NCBI GenBank assembly: GCA_024693415.1
Contig: JAILKX010000159.1
Location: 1 to 22,781 of the forward strand
Direction: 5' to 3'
DNA from: Bacilli bacterium
GTDB taxonomy: Bacteria; Bacillota_I; Bacilli_A; RFN20; CAG-826
DNA: 22,781 bases
A program made the translations under genes and the position numbers. Numbering within the stretch: position 1 is the stretch's first letter; the number at the start of each line of letters is the position of its first letter. Below, piece after piece: positions 15,530 to 21,791 of the stretch. The notes beneath the pieces were generated by a model. It was given only the letters and a program-made list of their open reading frames with translations. It searched no databases and was not told the origin of the DNA.

Positions 15530-15563
15530 GTAAATTTGCTTGACACCGCAAAATAATTTTTGC

Positions 15564-15592
15564 TTGTGAAGCGAGCCCAAGATGTATATATT
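15564..15592 (+). promoter_or_regulatory. Probable promoter of rplS
   Basis: TTGTGA (15564-15569), 17 nt spacing and TATATT (15587-15592). It is divergent from the rpsP promoter. A start near 15599 would give a leader of about 85 nt. A TTGACA at 15539 has no -10 at proper spacing. Confidence 0.55.
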
Positions 15593-15598
15593 ATTACT

Positions 15599-15684
15599 CG
15601 CGCTATTAGCGCTACGCAGGCTCCGCTGCCAACGTCACGGGTATGAACCTGAAGAGAACCCTATAGCTAGAAGGAGGAAAGTTC
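15599..15684 (+). promoter_or_regulatory. Structured rplS leader, possible L19 autoregulatory element
   Basis: The predicted 5' UTR holds GCGC...GCGC (15601-15613 region), GCAG...CTGC around 15617-15630, and GGGT...ACCC arms around 15642-15663, then AAGGAGG before the ATG. Ribosomal protein L19 leaders are known in Bacillota. The position and length fit, but I cannot confirm the consensus by eye. Confidence 0.5.
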
Positions 15685-16032
15685 ATGAACAACAACATCG
15701 TTAATGAAATCACCGCCCGTCAGCTTCGCACAGATCTTCCTGACTTCTCGTCCGGCGACACCATCAAGGTGTATGTCCGCATCATCGAGAACAAGAAGGA
15801 ACGCAACCAGGTCTTCGAAGGCGTTGTCCTGCAGCGCCGCGGCGGAGGCGTCTCCGAGACGTTCACCGTCCGCAAGATCTCTTCTGGTATCGGCGTGGAA
15901 CGCACCTTCCCCGTCAACAGCCCGTCCATCGCGAAAATCGAAGTCGTGAGGAAAGGCAAAGTCAGAAGGAACAAGATCTTCTACATGCGTAAACTCTCTG
16001 GCAAAGCGGCCCGCATCAAGTCTGCTGACTAA
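15685..16032 (+). CDS. rplS: Large ribosomal subunit protein bL19
   Basis: A 115-aa protein of normal length. It begins [20 protein letters not shown] and shows the L19 signature [39 protein letters not shown] and a basic C-terminus ([20 protein letters not shown]). A strong AAGGAGG lies 7 nt before the ATG. In most Bacillota it is the last gene of the rpsP-rimM-trmD operon. Here it is divergent from that operon with its own promoter, leader and terminator. Confidence 0.97.
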   Translation: MNNNIVNEITARQLRTDLPDFSSGDTIKVYVRIIENKKERNQVFEGVVLQRRGGGVSETFTVRKISSGIGVERTFPVNSPSIAKIEVVRKGKVRRNKIFYMRKLSGKAARIKSAD

Positions 16033-16058
16033 TCAATCAACCAGAATTAAAAGTGACG

Positions 16059-16083
16059 ACCTCCCCGGTTGGGGAGGTTTTTT
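16059..16083 (+). terminator. Intrinsic terminator of rplS
   Basis: ACCTCCCC (16059-16066) pairs perfectly with GGGGAGGT (16071-16078) around GGTT and is followed by six T. Confidence 0.95.
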
Positions 16084-16308
16084 GTTGTAGTTTACATGCA
16101 TGTGATGAAATTTAATATTCTTAATACTTGTTTTGCTATATCTAATAGATTAGTAAAAATAACTATGATTTCTTTTGTGTAATTTGTTCCTAGTATTGAT
16201 GAAATTCCTTAGGGATGGCGCTTGGAAAATTGGCGATTTGTGAAAAATATGAGCGTTAATTGATGATAGGTTCGCAGGAGCATTGCATGCGCTTGCGTGC
16301 GCGTTTCT
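16084..16308. other. AT-rich intergenic spacer before lepB
   Basis: I counted 22 G or C in the 100 bases 16091-16190, far below the GC-rich genes on both sides. It has no convincing open frame. A small palindrome, CTAAT-AG-ATTAG (16142-16153), and an imperfect GCATGC/GCGTGC hairpin near 16284-16300 are visible. It may hold upstream promoter elements for lepB or be a remnant of foreign DNA; nothing decides between these. Confidence 0.5.
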
Positions 16309-16336
16309 TTGAATAATTCTTCAAGGTATCTATAAT
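16309..16336 (+). promoter_or_regulatory. Promoter of lepB-rbgA-rnhB
   Basis: TTGAAT (16309-16314), 16 nt spacing and a perfect TATAAT (16331-16336). The predicted start near 16343 leaves only about 4 nt before the ATG at 16347, with no Shine-Dalgarno. Confidence 0.65.
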
Positions 16337-16346
16337 TGTGAGTGCT

Positions 16347-17198
16347 ATGCCAGACGATTACATGCAAGAGAAGTTCAAAGTGGTTGGAGCGGTGCAGCCT
16401 GCCAAACGCAAAACGAATTGGTGGGTGATCTTTCTCGACCTTTTTGCGATCGTCAGCTTTTTGCTGATCATCGCCGTCTCCGGCAACGTCATCTTCCTGA
16501 GCCAGTATTATGGTGAGCCGTTCTACGTCAACGGCATGTCCATGTACCCGACCCTGAACAAAGATGCCTTGATCTATGACACTTCCAAGAATTCCTATCG
16601 CGCGAGCACCATGGCCGACGGCAGCAACAAGGTAAAGGATTATGTCGATTACGGATGGGCGAGATACGACGAGGACGGCAATTGGCTGAAAGACCTCCAC
16701 CGTTACGACATCGTCATCACCTATTTCAAATCCGATTTCGACTCTTCCGGAAAGCTCCTCTCCAACACGAGCCTCAAGATCAAGAGGCTGATTGGCTTCC
16801 CCGGCGAAACCGTGAAGCTCGAGGCCGATGACGGTTCCCCGGCTTGGGGCAAAACGACCATTACCTTGGCCGATGGCTCAAGCGAGGTCTTGCCGAACCT
16901 CTATACATCCGAGGATTTCGGGTCCGCGACCTATACGATGAATAAGTCCCGCGTTGGCACCTGGACCCTTGGGCCCAACGAATATTTCGTGATGGGCGAC
17001 AACCGCGCCGGGTCGAATTCCAAAGATTCCCGCTGGACCGATGTCGGGCCGATCAAAGAAACCTATATGCGCGGGAAAGCCTATGTCATTACCGGACTTC
17101 GGCTATTGAAGGAAGAAGATGGCTCCTTGGCGCCGAAATTCGACCTCTGGAAGATCAGGTTCCCCTGGAATTACATTCATTTGGAGTACAAACAATGA
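16347..17198 (+). CDS. lepB: Signal peptidase I
   Basis: A 283-aa type I signal peptidase. One N-terminal membrane helix lies near residues 25-50. The catalytic serine is Ser65 in NGMSMYPTL, and the catalytic lysine is Lys146 in KIKRLIGFPGE. Box E reads YFVMGDNRAGSNSKDSR. An extra loop of about 40 residues lies between the serine and lysine boxes (about 75-115), so the protein is longer than Bacillus SipS. It removes signal peptides from exported proteins outside the membrane. A GTG at 16338 could add three residues but lies almost against the -10 box, so ATG 16347 is chosen. It overlaps rbgA by ATGA (4 nt). Confidence 0.95.
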   Translation: MPDDYMQEKFKVVGAVQPAKRKTNWWVIFLDLFAIVSFLLIIAVSGNVIFLSQYYGEPFYVNGMSMYPTLNKDALIYDTSKNSYRASTMADGSNKVKDYVDYGWARYDEDGNWLKDLHRYDIVITYFKSDFDSSGKLLSNTSLKIKRLIGFPGETVKLEADDGSPAWGKTTITLADGSSEVLPNLYTSEDFGSATYTMNKSRVGTWTLGPNEYFVMGDNRAGSNSKDSRWTDVGPIKETYMRGKAYVITGLRLLKEEDGSLAPKFDLWKIRFPWNYIHLEYKQ

Positions 17199-18055
17199 GC
17201 CAGCAAGGCGTTCATTATTTCCCCGGGCACATGTCCAAAGCGCTGCGGAATATCTCCAATTTCGTGAAAGTGGTGGACCTGATTGTGGAAATAGTCGATG
17301 CACGTGCCCCATATTCTTGCCGAAATCCCCTTTTGGCGGAGATCGCGCCCCAAAAAGCTCGAGTCCTTTTGCTGTCGAAATCAGACATGGCTGACGACGG
17401 CGTGACGAAGCAGTGGATCAAGTATTTTGCCGATAACGGCGTAAGAGCGGTCGCCGGCAACCTCAAGAAAGAGCGCTTCGTGACCATTTTGAACCAGGCC
17501 GCAGCGCCCTTCATCAACGCCAAACGCGAGAAGGAAAAGCGCATCGGAATGAAAAAACAGGCGATACGTGTCATGGTTATCGGCATTCCAAACGTCGGAA
17601 AGAGCACCCTCATCAATAACCTCAGGGGACGCAAGGTCGCCCAGGTTGGAAACAAGGCCGGCGTGACCCGCGCCGAGCAGTGGATCAAACTGAATGACGA
17701 TTTCACGCTCCTCGACACCCCGGGCATCCTCCCGATGAACTATCCAAACGGCCAGGAAGCGATCCGTTTGGCCCTTTTGGGGTCGATGAAGGAAGAGGTT
17801 CTCCCAACCGAGGAACTCTGCTATGCCTTAATAGGGTATTTGAAGGAAAATTATCCCCAAAGCCTGCAAAACCGATTTGGAATTGATGACATTTCCAATT
17901 ATGACTCACAGATTTTGCTGCAGGAAATCGCTCGAAAAAGAGGCCTTTTGGAAGGCGCAAACCCCTCGGAGACCAAAGCCGCCTACCTCCTGATCAAGGA
18001 GTTCAAGGACGGGCTTCTCGGCAACATCTCGCTGGAGATCCCGGATGCTCAATAA
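17195..18055 (+). CDS. rbgA: Ribosome biogenesis GTPase RbgA (YlqF)
   Basis: A 286-aa circularly permuted GTPase. The G4 motif comes first (SKSD, residues 61-64), then G1 GIPNVGKST (130-138), then G3 DTPG near 177. The N-terminus HYFPGHMSKALRNI carries the conserved histidine region of YlqF proteins. A C-terminal helical domain follows. RbgA drives late 50S assembly, including uL16 incorporation. GGAG in the end of lepB gives its Shine-Dalgarno. It overlaps rnhB by 11 nt. The order rplS-(lepB)-rbgA-rnhB matches other Bacillota. Confidence 0.96.
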   Translation: MSQQGVHYFPGHMSKALRNISNFVKVVDLIVEIVDARAPYSCRNPLLAEIAPQKARVLLLSKSDMADDGVTKQWIKYFADNGVRAVAGNLKKERFVTILNQAAAPFINAKREKEKRIGMKKQAIRVMVIGIPNVGKSTLINNLRGRKVAQVGNKAGVTRAEQWIKLNDDFTLLDTPGILPMNYPNGQEAIRLALLGSMKEEVLPTEELCYALIGYLKENYPQSLQNRFGIDDISNYDSQILLQEIARKRGLLEGANPSETKAAYLLIKEFKDGLLGNISLEIPDAQ

Positions 18056-18665
18056 AGAGAACGAATACTATAGCGCCTCGGTCTTTTTGATCGCGGGCTG
18101 CGATGAGGCGGGCAGGGGCCCGCTCGCTGGGCCGGTGTGCGCGGCCGCGGTCGTCTTCCCCAAGAACTACGAGAACCCCGACATCAACGACTCCAAGAAG
18201 CTGACCGAGAAGAAGAGGGACGCCCTTTTCGAAATCGTGAAGCATGATGCACTCGGATATGGGATAGCCATGCGCTCCGCGGAGTACATCGACCTGCACA
18301 ACATCTATGAGGCGTCTCGCGATGCGATGAAGGACGCCTTGTCGCAAATCAAGATCCCCTATCAATTGGTTCTCTCCGACGCCATGCCGATGCCTGGATT
18401 CAAGACCCCCGTCATCCCCATCATCAAAGGCGACGCTCAGTGCTTGAACATCGCAGGCGCCTCAATCCTTGCCAAAGTCACCAGGGACCGCTACATGGAC
18501 GAATTGCAGAAGCAGTACCCCAATTTCTCTTTCGGCGTCCACAAAGGATACGGCACGAAGAAGCACATGGAAGAGCTGCAGCAGTTCGGCCCCATCGAAG
18601 GCGTGCACAGAAAGACATTCGGTCCGGTCGCCAAGTTCTATCGCGAGCAGCTGACTCTTTTCTAA
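18045..18665 (+). CDS. rnhB: Ribonuclease HII
   Basis: A 206-aa protein. The active-site start AGCDEAGRGPLAGPV carries Asp20 and Glu21, and later conserved segments are INDSKKLTEKKRDALFE, the SDAMPMPG region and ASILAKVTRDRYM. RNase HII cuts RNA-DNA hybrids and removes single ribonucleotides. The start overlaps rbgA with GGAG upstream. It ends the lepB-rbgA-rnhB unit. Confidence 0.96.
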   Translation: MLNKENEYYSASVFLIAGCDEAGRGPLAGPVCAAAVVFPKNYENPDINDSKKLTEKKRDALFEIVKHDALGYGIAMRSAEYIDLHNIYEASRDAMKDALSQIKIPYQLVLSDAMPMPGFKTPVIPIIKGDAQCLNIAGASILAKVTRDRYMDELQKQYPNFSFGVHKGYGTKKHMEELQQFGPIEGVHRKTFGPVAKFYREQLTLF

Positions 18666-18671
18666 AAATTT

Positions 18672-18713
18672 TTCTTATATTCATATAAGAACAGGAATTG
18701 CCTGAATTTTTTT
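18672..18713 (+). terminator. Hairpins and T-run after rnhB, probable terminator
   Basis: TTCTTATAT/ATATAAGAA (18672-18680, 18683-18691) is directly followed by a short CAGG/CCTG hairpin (18692-18704) and seven T (18707-18713). The stems are AT-rich or short, so strength is uncertain, but the T-run and position fit. Confidence 0.5.
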
Positions 18714-18763
18714 GGGTCACTTTCGCCTTCTCCGACGCCAATAGATAAGTGAGGAGGAAATTT

Positions 18764-19546
18764 ATGACCAGTTCAGAACTCGTCGCTTACCTATCCATCG
18801 TCAACAAAGGGGATTGGAATGGGATTATGAATTCGATCCATGTGAAAATGCCCGTGGACGAAGAGAAAGCGTTGGCCGCGCTAGCGAAACTAAAAAGCCA
18901 TTACGTCACCCTTTTGGACCCGAACTATCCCCAGATCCTTAAGGAAATAGCCCGCCCGCCATTATGCCTTTTCTACCGCGGCCAGCTATCGCTTGTCCAG
19001 GATGCCGGCAAGTGCGTGAGCATGGTGGGGTCGCGCGAGGCCTCAAAATACGGATTGGATATGGCCAAGACATTGGCTAAGGGTGCTGCGCAGAATGGGT
19101 TTACCGTGATATCCGGGCTCGCCAAAGGGATCGATGGCGCCGTCGCGGAGGCGAGCGTCGATTACGGCGCTGCCGTGGCGGTGCTTGGAAATGGGGTGGA
19201 CTACATGTATCCGCTTGAGCATTCCGATCTCCAGAAGAAGATCTCGGGCGCCGGGCTAGTCCTTTCGGAATACCCAGACGGCACGCACCCGTCGGTCCAT
19301 ACCTTCCCGGCGCGCAACCGCATCATCGCGGGCCTTAGCAAAACGACGATATTGGTGGAGGCCAAAAAGCGTTCCGGGACCATGATCACGGCGGCTTTCG
19401 CCCTTGAATTCAACCGCGAATTGGGGGCCGTGCCGTACCATGCAAATGAGGAAAGCGTATGCAATCAAATCATCAAGGAAGGAGGGGCGATGGTCGAGTC
19501 AGTGGACGATCTTCTGTTTTTGTTAGGGGCCAAAATTTTAAATTAG
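18764..19546 (+). CDS. dprA: DNA processing protein DprA (Smf)
   Basis: A 260-aa protein, somewhat shorter than the usual 290-370; the typical C-terminal winged-helix domain seems absent. The Rossmann-like core is complete: MVGSREASKYGLDMAKTLA, VISGLAKGIDGAVAEAS, AVLGNGVDYMYP, FPARNRIIAGLSKTTILVEA and RSGTMITAAFALEFNREL. DprA loads RecA on incoming single-stranded DNA in competent cells and is also kept in many lineages without known competence. ATG 18764 is chosen for its strong GAGGAGG; an earlier in-frame ATG at 18749 lies before that element. It is transcribed apart from rnhB and topA by the look of the hairpins on both sides. Confidence 0.94.
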   Translation: MTSSELVAYLSIVNKGDWNGIMNSIHVKMPVDEEKALAALAKLKSHYVTLLDPNYPQILKEIARPPLCLFYRGQLSLVQDAGKCVSMVGSREASKYGLDMAKTLAKGAAQNGFTVISGLAKGIDGAVAEASVDYGAAVAVLGNGVDYMYPLEHSDLQKKISGAGLVLSEYPDGTHPSVHTFPARNRIIAGLSKTTILVEAKKRSGTMITAAFALEFNRELGAVPYHANEESVCNQIIKEGGAMVESVDDLLFLLGAKILN

Positions 19547-19549
19547 CCT

Positions 19550-19579
19550 CTTATAAATAATCCTTTATTTATATATAAG
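19550..19579. other. AT-rich imperfect hairpin between dprA and topA
   Basis: CTTATAAATAA (19550-19560) and TTATTTATATATAAG (19565-19579) pair apart from a bulge of four bases. No T-run follows on the plus strand. It may be a weak terminator for dprA or only AT-rich promoter-upstream DNA. Confidence 0.35.
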
Positions 19580-19598
19580 GAAAAGGAACTTTTCGCCT

Positions 19599-19627
19599 TT
19601 GACAACGCCATTTTAGGCTTATATAGT
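19599..19627 (+). promoter_or_regulatory. Strong promoter of topA
   Basis: A perfect TTGACA (19599-19604), 17 nt spacing and TATAGT (19622-19627). The start codon is 12 nt after the -10, leaving a leader of about 5 nt without a Shine-Dalgarno. Confidence 0.8.
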
Positions 19628-19639
19628 CTTGTCGAATTT

Positions 19640-21784
19640 ATGAAGCTCGTTATTGTTGAATCCCCTAAAAAATCTGAAACCATTACCCGCTATTTGGGCC
19701 AAGATTTCAAGGTTTTAGCATCTGAAGGACATATCCGCGACCTCTCCACCAAAGGCAAGGGTGGCCTCGGAATCGATGTCGCCAATAATTTCGCCCCCGA
19801 CTGGGAGATTTCTCCCAGGAAGGCCGGCGTCATCGCTAAGCTGAAGTCCGCCGCCAAGTCCGCGGAAGAAGTCTATCTCGCGACCGACCCTGATCGCGAG
19901 GGAGAGGCCATCTCCTACCATTTGGCCACCGTTTTGGGCCTGCCTTTGGACACCACCAAGAGGCTGCAGTTCCACGAGATCACCAAACCGGCGATCCTCG
20001 ACGCCATGGCCAACCCCAAAACCGTCGACATGAAGCTCGTCGCCGCCCAGGAGACGAGAAGGCTTGAAGACCGCATCATCGGCTTCAAGGTTTCGTCGCT
20101 GCTCAAGAAGAACACCGGCCTCAAATCCGCCGGCCGCGTCCAGTCCGCCACCCTCCGCATGATCGTCGATCGCCAAGAGGAGATCGATAAGTTCGTGCCG
20201 CAGGAGTATTGGACCATCGATATCGAAGTCATCATCGAGGGCAAGAAATACAAGGCCTCCCTGTCGAAAGTCGACGGCAAGCCCGTCAAGATCGCTTCCA
20301 AGGAAGAGGCCGACGCCATCCTCGCCCGCATCCCCGAGCACCTGCTCGCCGAAAAGGTCATCAAGGCGGAGAAGAGCATCTTCCCCCGCCCACCTTTCAG
20401 CACTTCGACCATGCAGCAGGAAGCCTATTCGAAGTTCCATTTCTCGAACGCCCGCACCCAATCGATCGCCCAGCGTTTATACGAAGGCCAGACGATCGGC
20501 GGGGAGCATGTAGGTCTTATCACCTATATGCGTACCGATTCGACCCGCATTTCGCCCGAATTCTTCCGCAAGCACGCGGTGCCCTATATCACCGAAACCT
20601 ATGGCGAGGAATTCCTCGGCTCCGTGCGCGCCGCGAAATCCGGCAAAAACATCCAGGATGCCCATGAGGCCATCCGTCCGACCGGCACCCATCGCACCCC
20701 TGCGGTCGTCGCCCAATACGTATCGCCCGAAGAGGCCAAGCTCTATCGCTTGATCTACTGCCGCGCCATGGCCTCGCTCATGGCCCCGAAGAAGGTCGAA
20801 CGCACGAGCGTTTCCCTCACCGGAAACGGCCTAGAATTCTCATTGAGCGGATCGCGTACCCTATTTAAGGGCTTCTCCGTCATCTATGGCGAATTCGAAG
20901 ACGATGCCGAAGAAGGGAGCTTGCCCGAGGTTCGCGAAGGCACTTCCCTCGCCGTCGCCGAAACCTTGCCGGAGCAGAAATTCACCAAGCCTGAGCCAAG
21001 CTACAACGAAGCCTCCATCGTCAAGGCGATGGAAGAGAACGGCATCGGGCGCCCGTCCACTTACGCGACCACGATCGAGACCCTCATCAAGCGCCGCTAC
21101 GTAAGCTCCGCCAAAGGCGTTCTGACGCCGACCGAAGACGGCAAAAAGACCATCGCGGTCCTCGAAAAGTACTTCCCCGACATCGTGGATACCTCCTATA
21201 CCGCCGACATGGAGACCAAACTCGATAAGGTCGAGTCCGGCGATGAGACCTTCCTCGATGCGATGAACGAATTCTACATCCCGTTCAACGAGACCTTCGA
21301 GAAGGCCCGCGAGATGATGTGGAAGGAGCCGGACCAGGAGACGGGTGAACTCTGCCCGATCTGCGGCCGCCCGCTCGTCGTCAAGAAAAACCGCAAAGGT
21401 CAGGTTTTCATCGGCTGCTCCGGTTATAAGACCCGCGAATGCACCTACATCAAGAAAGATCCGAAGCCCGAGCCGCTGCTCACCGGGGAAAACTGCCCCG
21501 ATTGCGGCGCGCCCCTCGTCTTCAAGATCAGCAAGAAGGGCGAGAAGTTCATCGGCTGCTCGAATTTCCCGAATTGCCATTACACCTCCAACATCGGCGA
21601 GAAGAAGGCGAAGAAGCCCGCGGTCGTCTATTCGGAAGCGGACTTCGTCAAACCCTGCCCGAAATGCAAAGACGGGCACCTCGTCGTCAAGAAGGGGAAG
21701 CGCACGAACTTCCTTGCGTGCACCAATTTCCCGCGCTGCCGTTATCACGAATGGCTTGACGCGAAAAAAGGAACTGCTAAATAA
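19640..21784 (+). CDS. topA: DNA topoisomerase I (type IA)
   Basis: A 714-aa protein of normal length for Bacillota. The Toprim domain is at the N-terminus, with Glu7 in VIVESPKKSE and the acidic triad in DPDREGE (83-89). The catalytic tyrosine is Tyr296 in GLITYMRTDSTRIS. Three four-cysteine zinc ribbons follow in the last 150 residues (CPICGRP, CPDCGAP and CPKCKDG, each paired with a second cysteine pair near IGCS or LACT). It relaxes negative supercoils. The start follows the family (MKLVIVESPKK). topA is followed after 7 nt by trmFO, whose promoter lies inside the last topA codons. Confidence 0.97.
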   Translation: MKLVIVESPKKSETITRYLGQDFKVLASEGHIRDLSTKGKGGLGIDVANNFAPDWEISPRKAGVIAKLKSAAKSAEEVYLATDPDREGEAISYHLATVLGLPLDTTKRLQFHEITKPAILDAMANPKTVDMKLVAAQETRRLEDRIIGFKVSSLLKKNTGLKSAGRVQSATLRMIVDRQEEIDKFVPQEYWTIDIEVIIEGKKYKASLSKVDGKPVKIASKEEADAILARIPEHLLAEKVIKAEKSIFPRPPFSTSTMQQEAYSKFHFSNARTQSIAQRLYEGQTIGGEHVGLITYMRTDSTRISPEFFRKHAVPYITETYGEEFLGSVRAAKSGKNIQDAHEAIRPTGTHRTPAVVAQYVSPEEAKLYRLIYCRAMASLMAPKKVERTSVSLTGNGLEFSLSGSRTLFKGFSVIYGEFEDDAEEGSLPEVREGTSLAVAETLPEQKFTKPEPSYNEASIVKAMEENGIGRPSTYATTIETLIKRRYVSSAKGVLTPTEDGKKTIAVLEKYFPDIVDTSYTADMETKLDKVESGDETFLDAMNEFYIPFNETFEKAREMMWKEPDQETGELCPICGRPLVVKKNRKGQVFIGCSGYKTRECTYIKKDPKPEPLLTGENCPDCGAPLVFKISKKGEKFIGCSNFPNCHYTSNIGEKKAKKPAVVYSEADFVKPCPKCKDGHLVVKKGKRTNFLACTNFPRCRYHEWLDAKKGTAK

Positions 21785-21785
21785 T
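21756..21785 (+). promoter_or_regulatory. Probable internal promoter of trmFO, leaderless spacing
   Basis: TTGACG (21756-21761), 18 nt spacing and AATAAT (21780-21785), with the -10 ending 6 nt before the trmFO ATG. All of the -35 and part of the -10 lie in topA codons. No Shine-Dalgarno is present. Confidence 0.5.
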
Positions 21786-21791
21786 CTAGGC

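Noticed and set aside
15477..15551. N-terminal extension of rpsP
   Set aside because: It overlaps the strong promoter; the real start has AAGGAG and matches bS16.
16209..16700. Minus-strand 163-codon frame over the lepB start
   Set aside because: It is antisense to the clear lepB signal-anchor and catalytic serine region and has no homology features.
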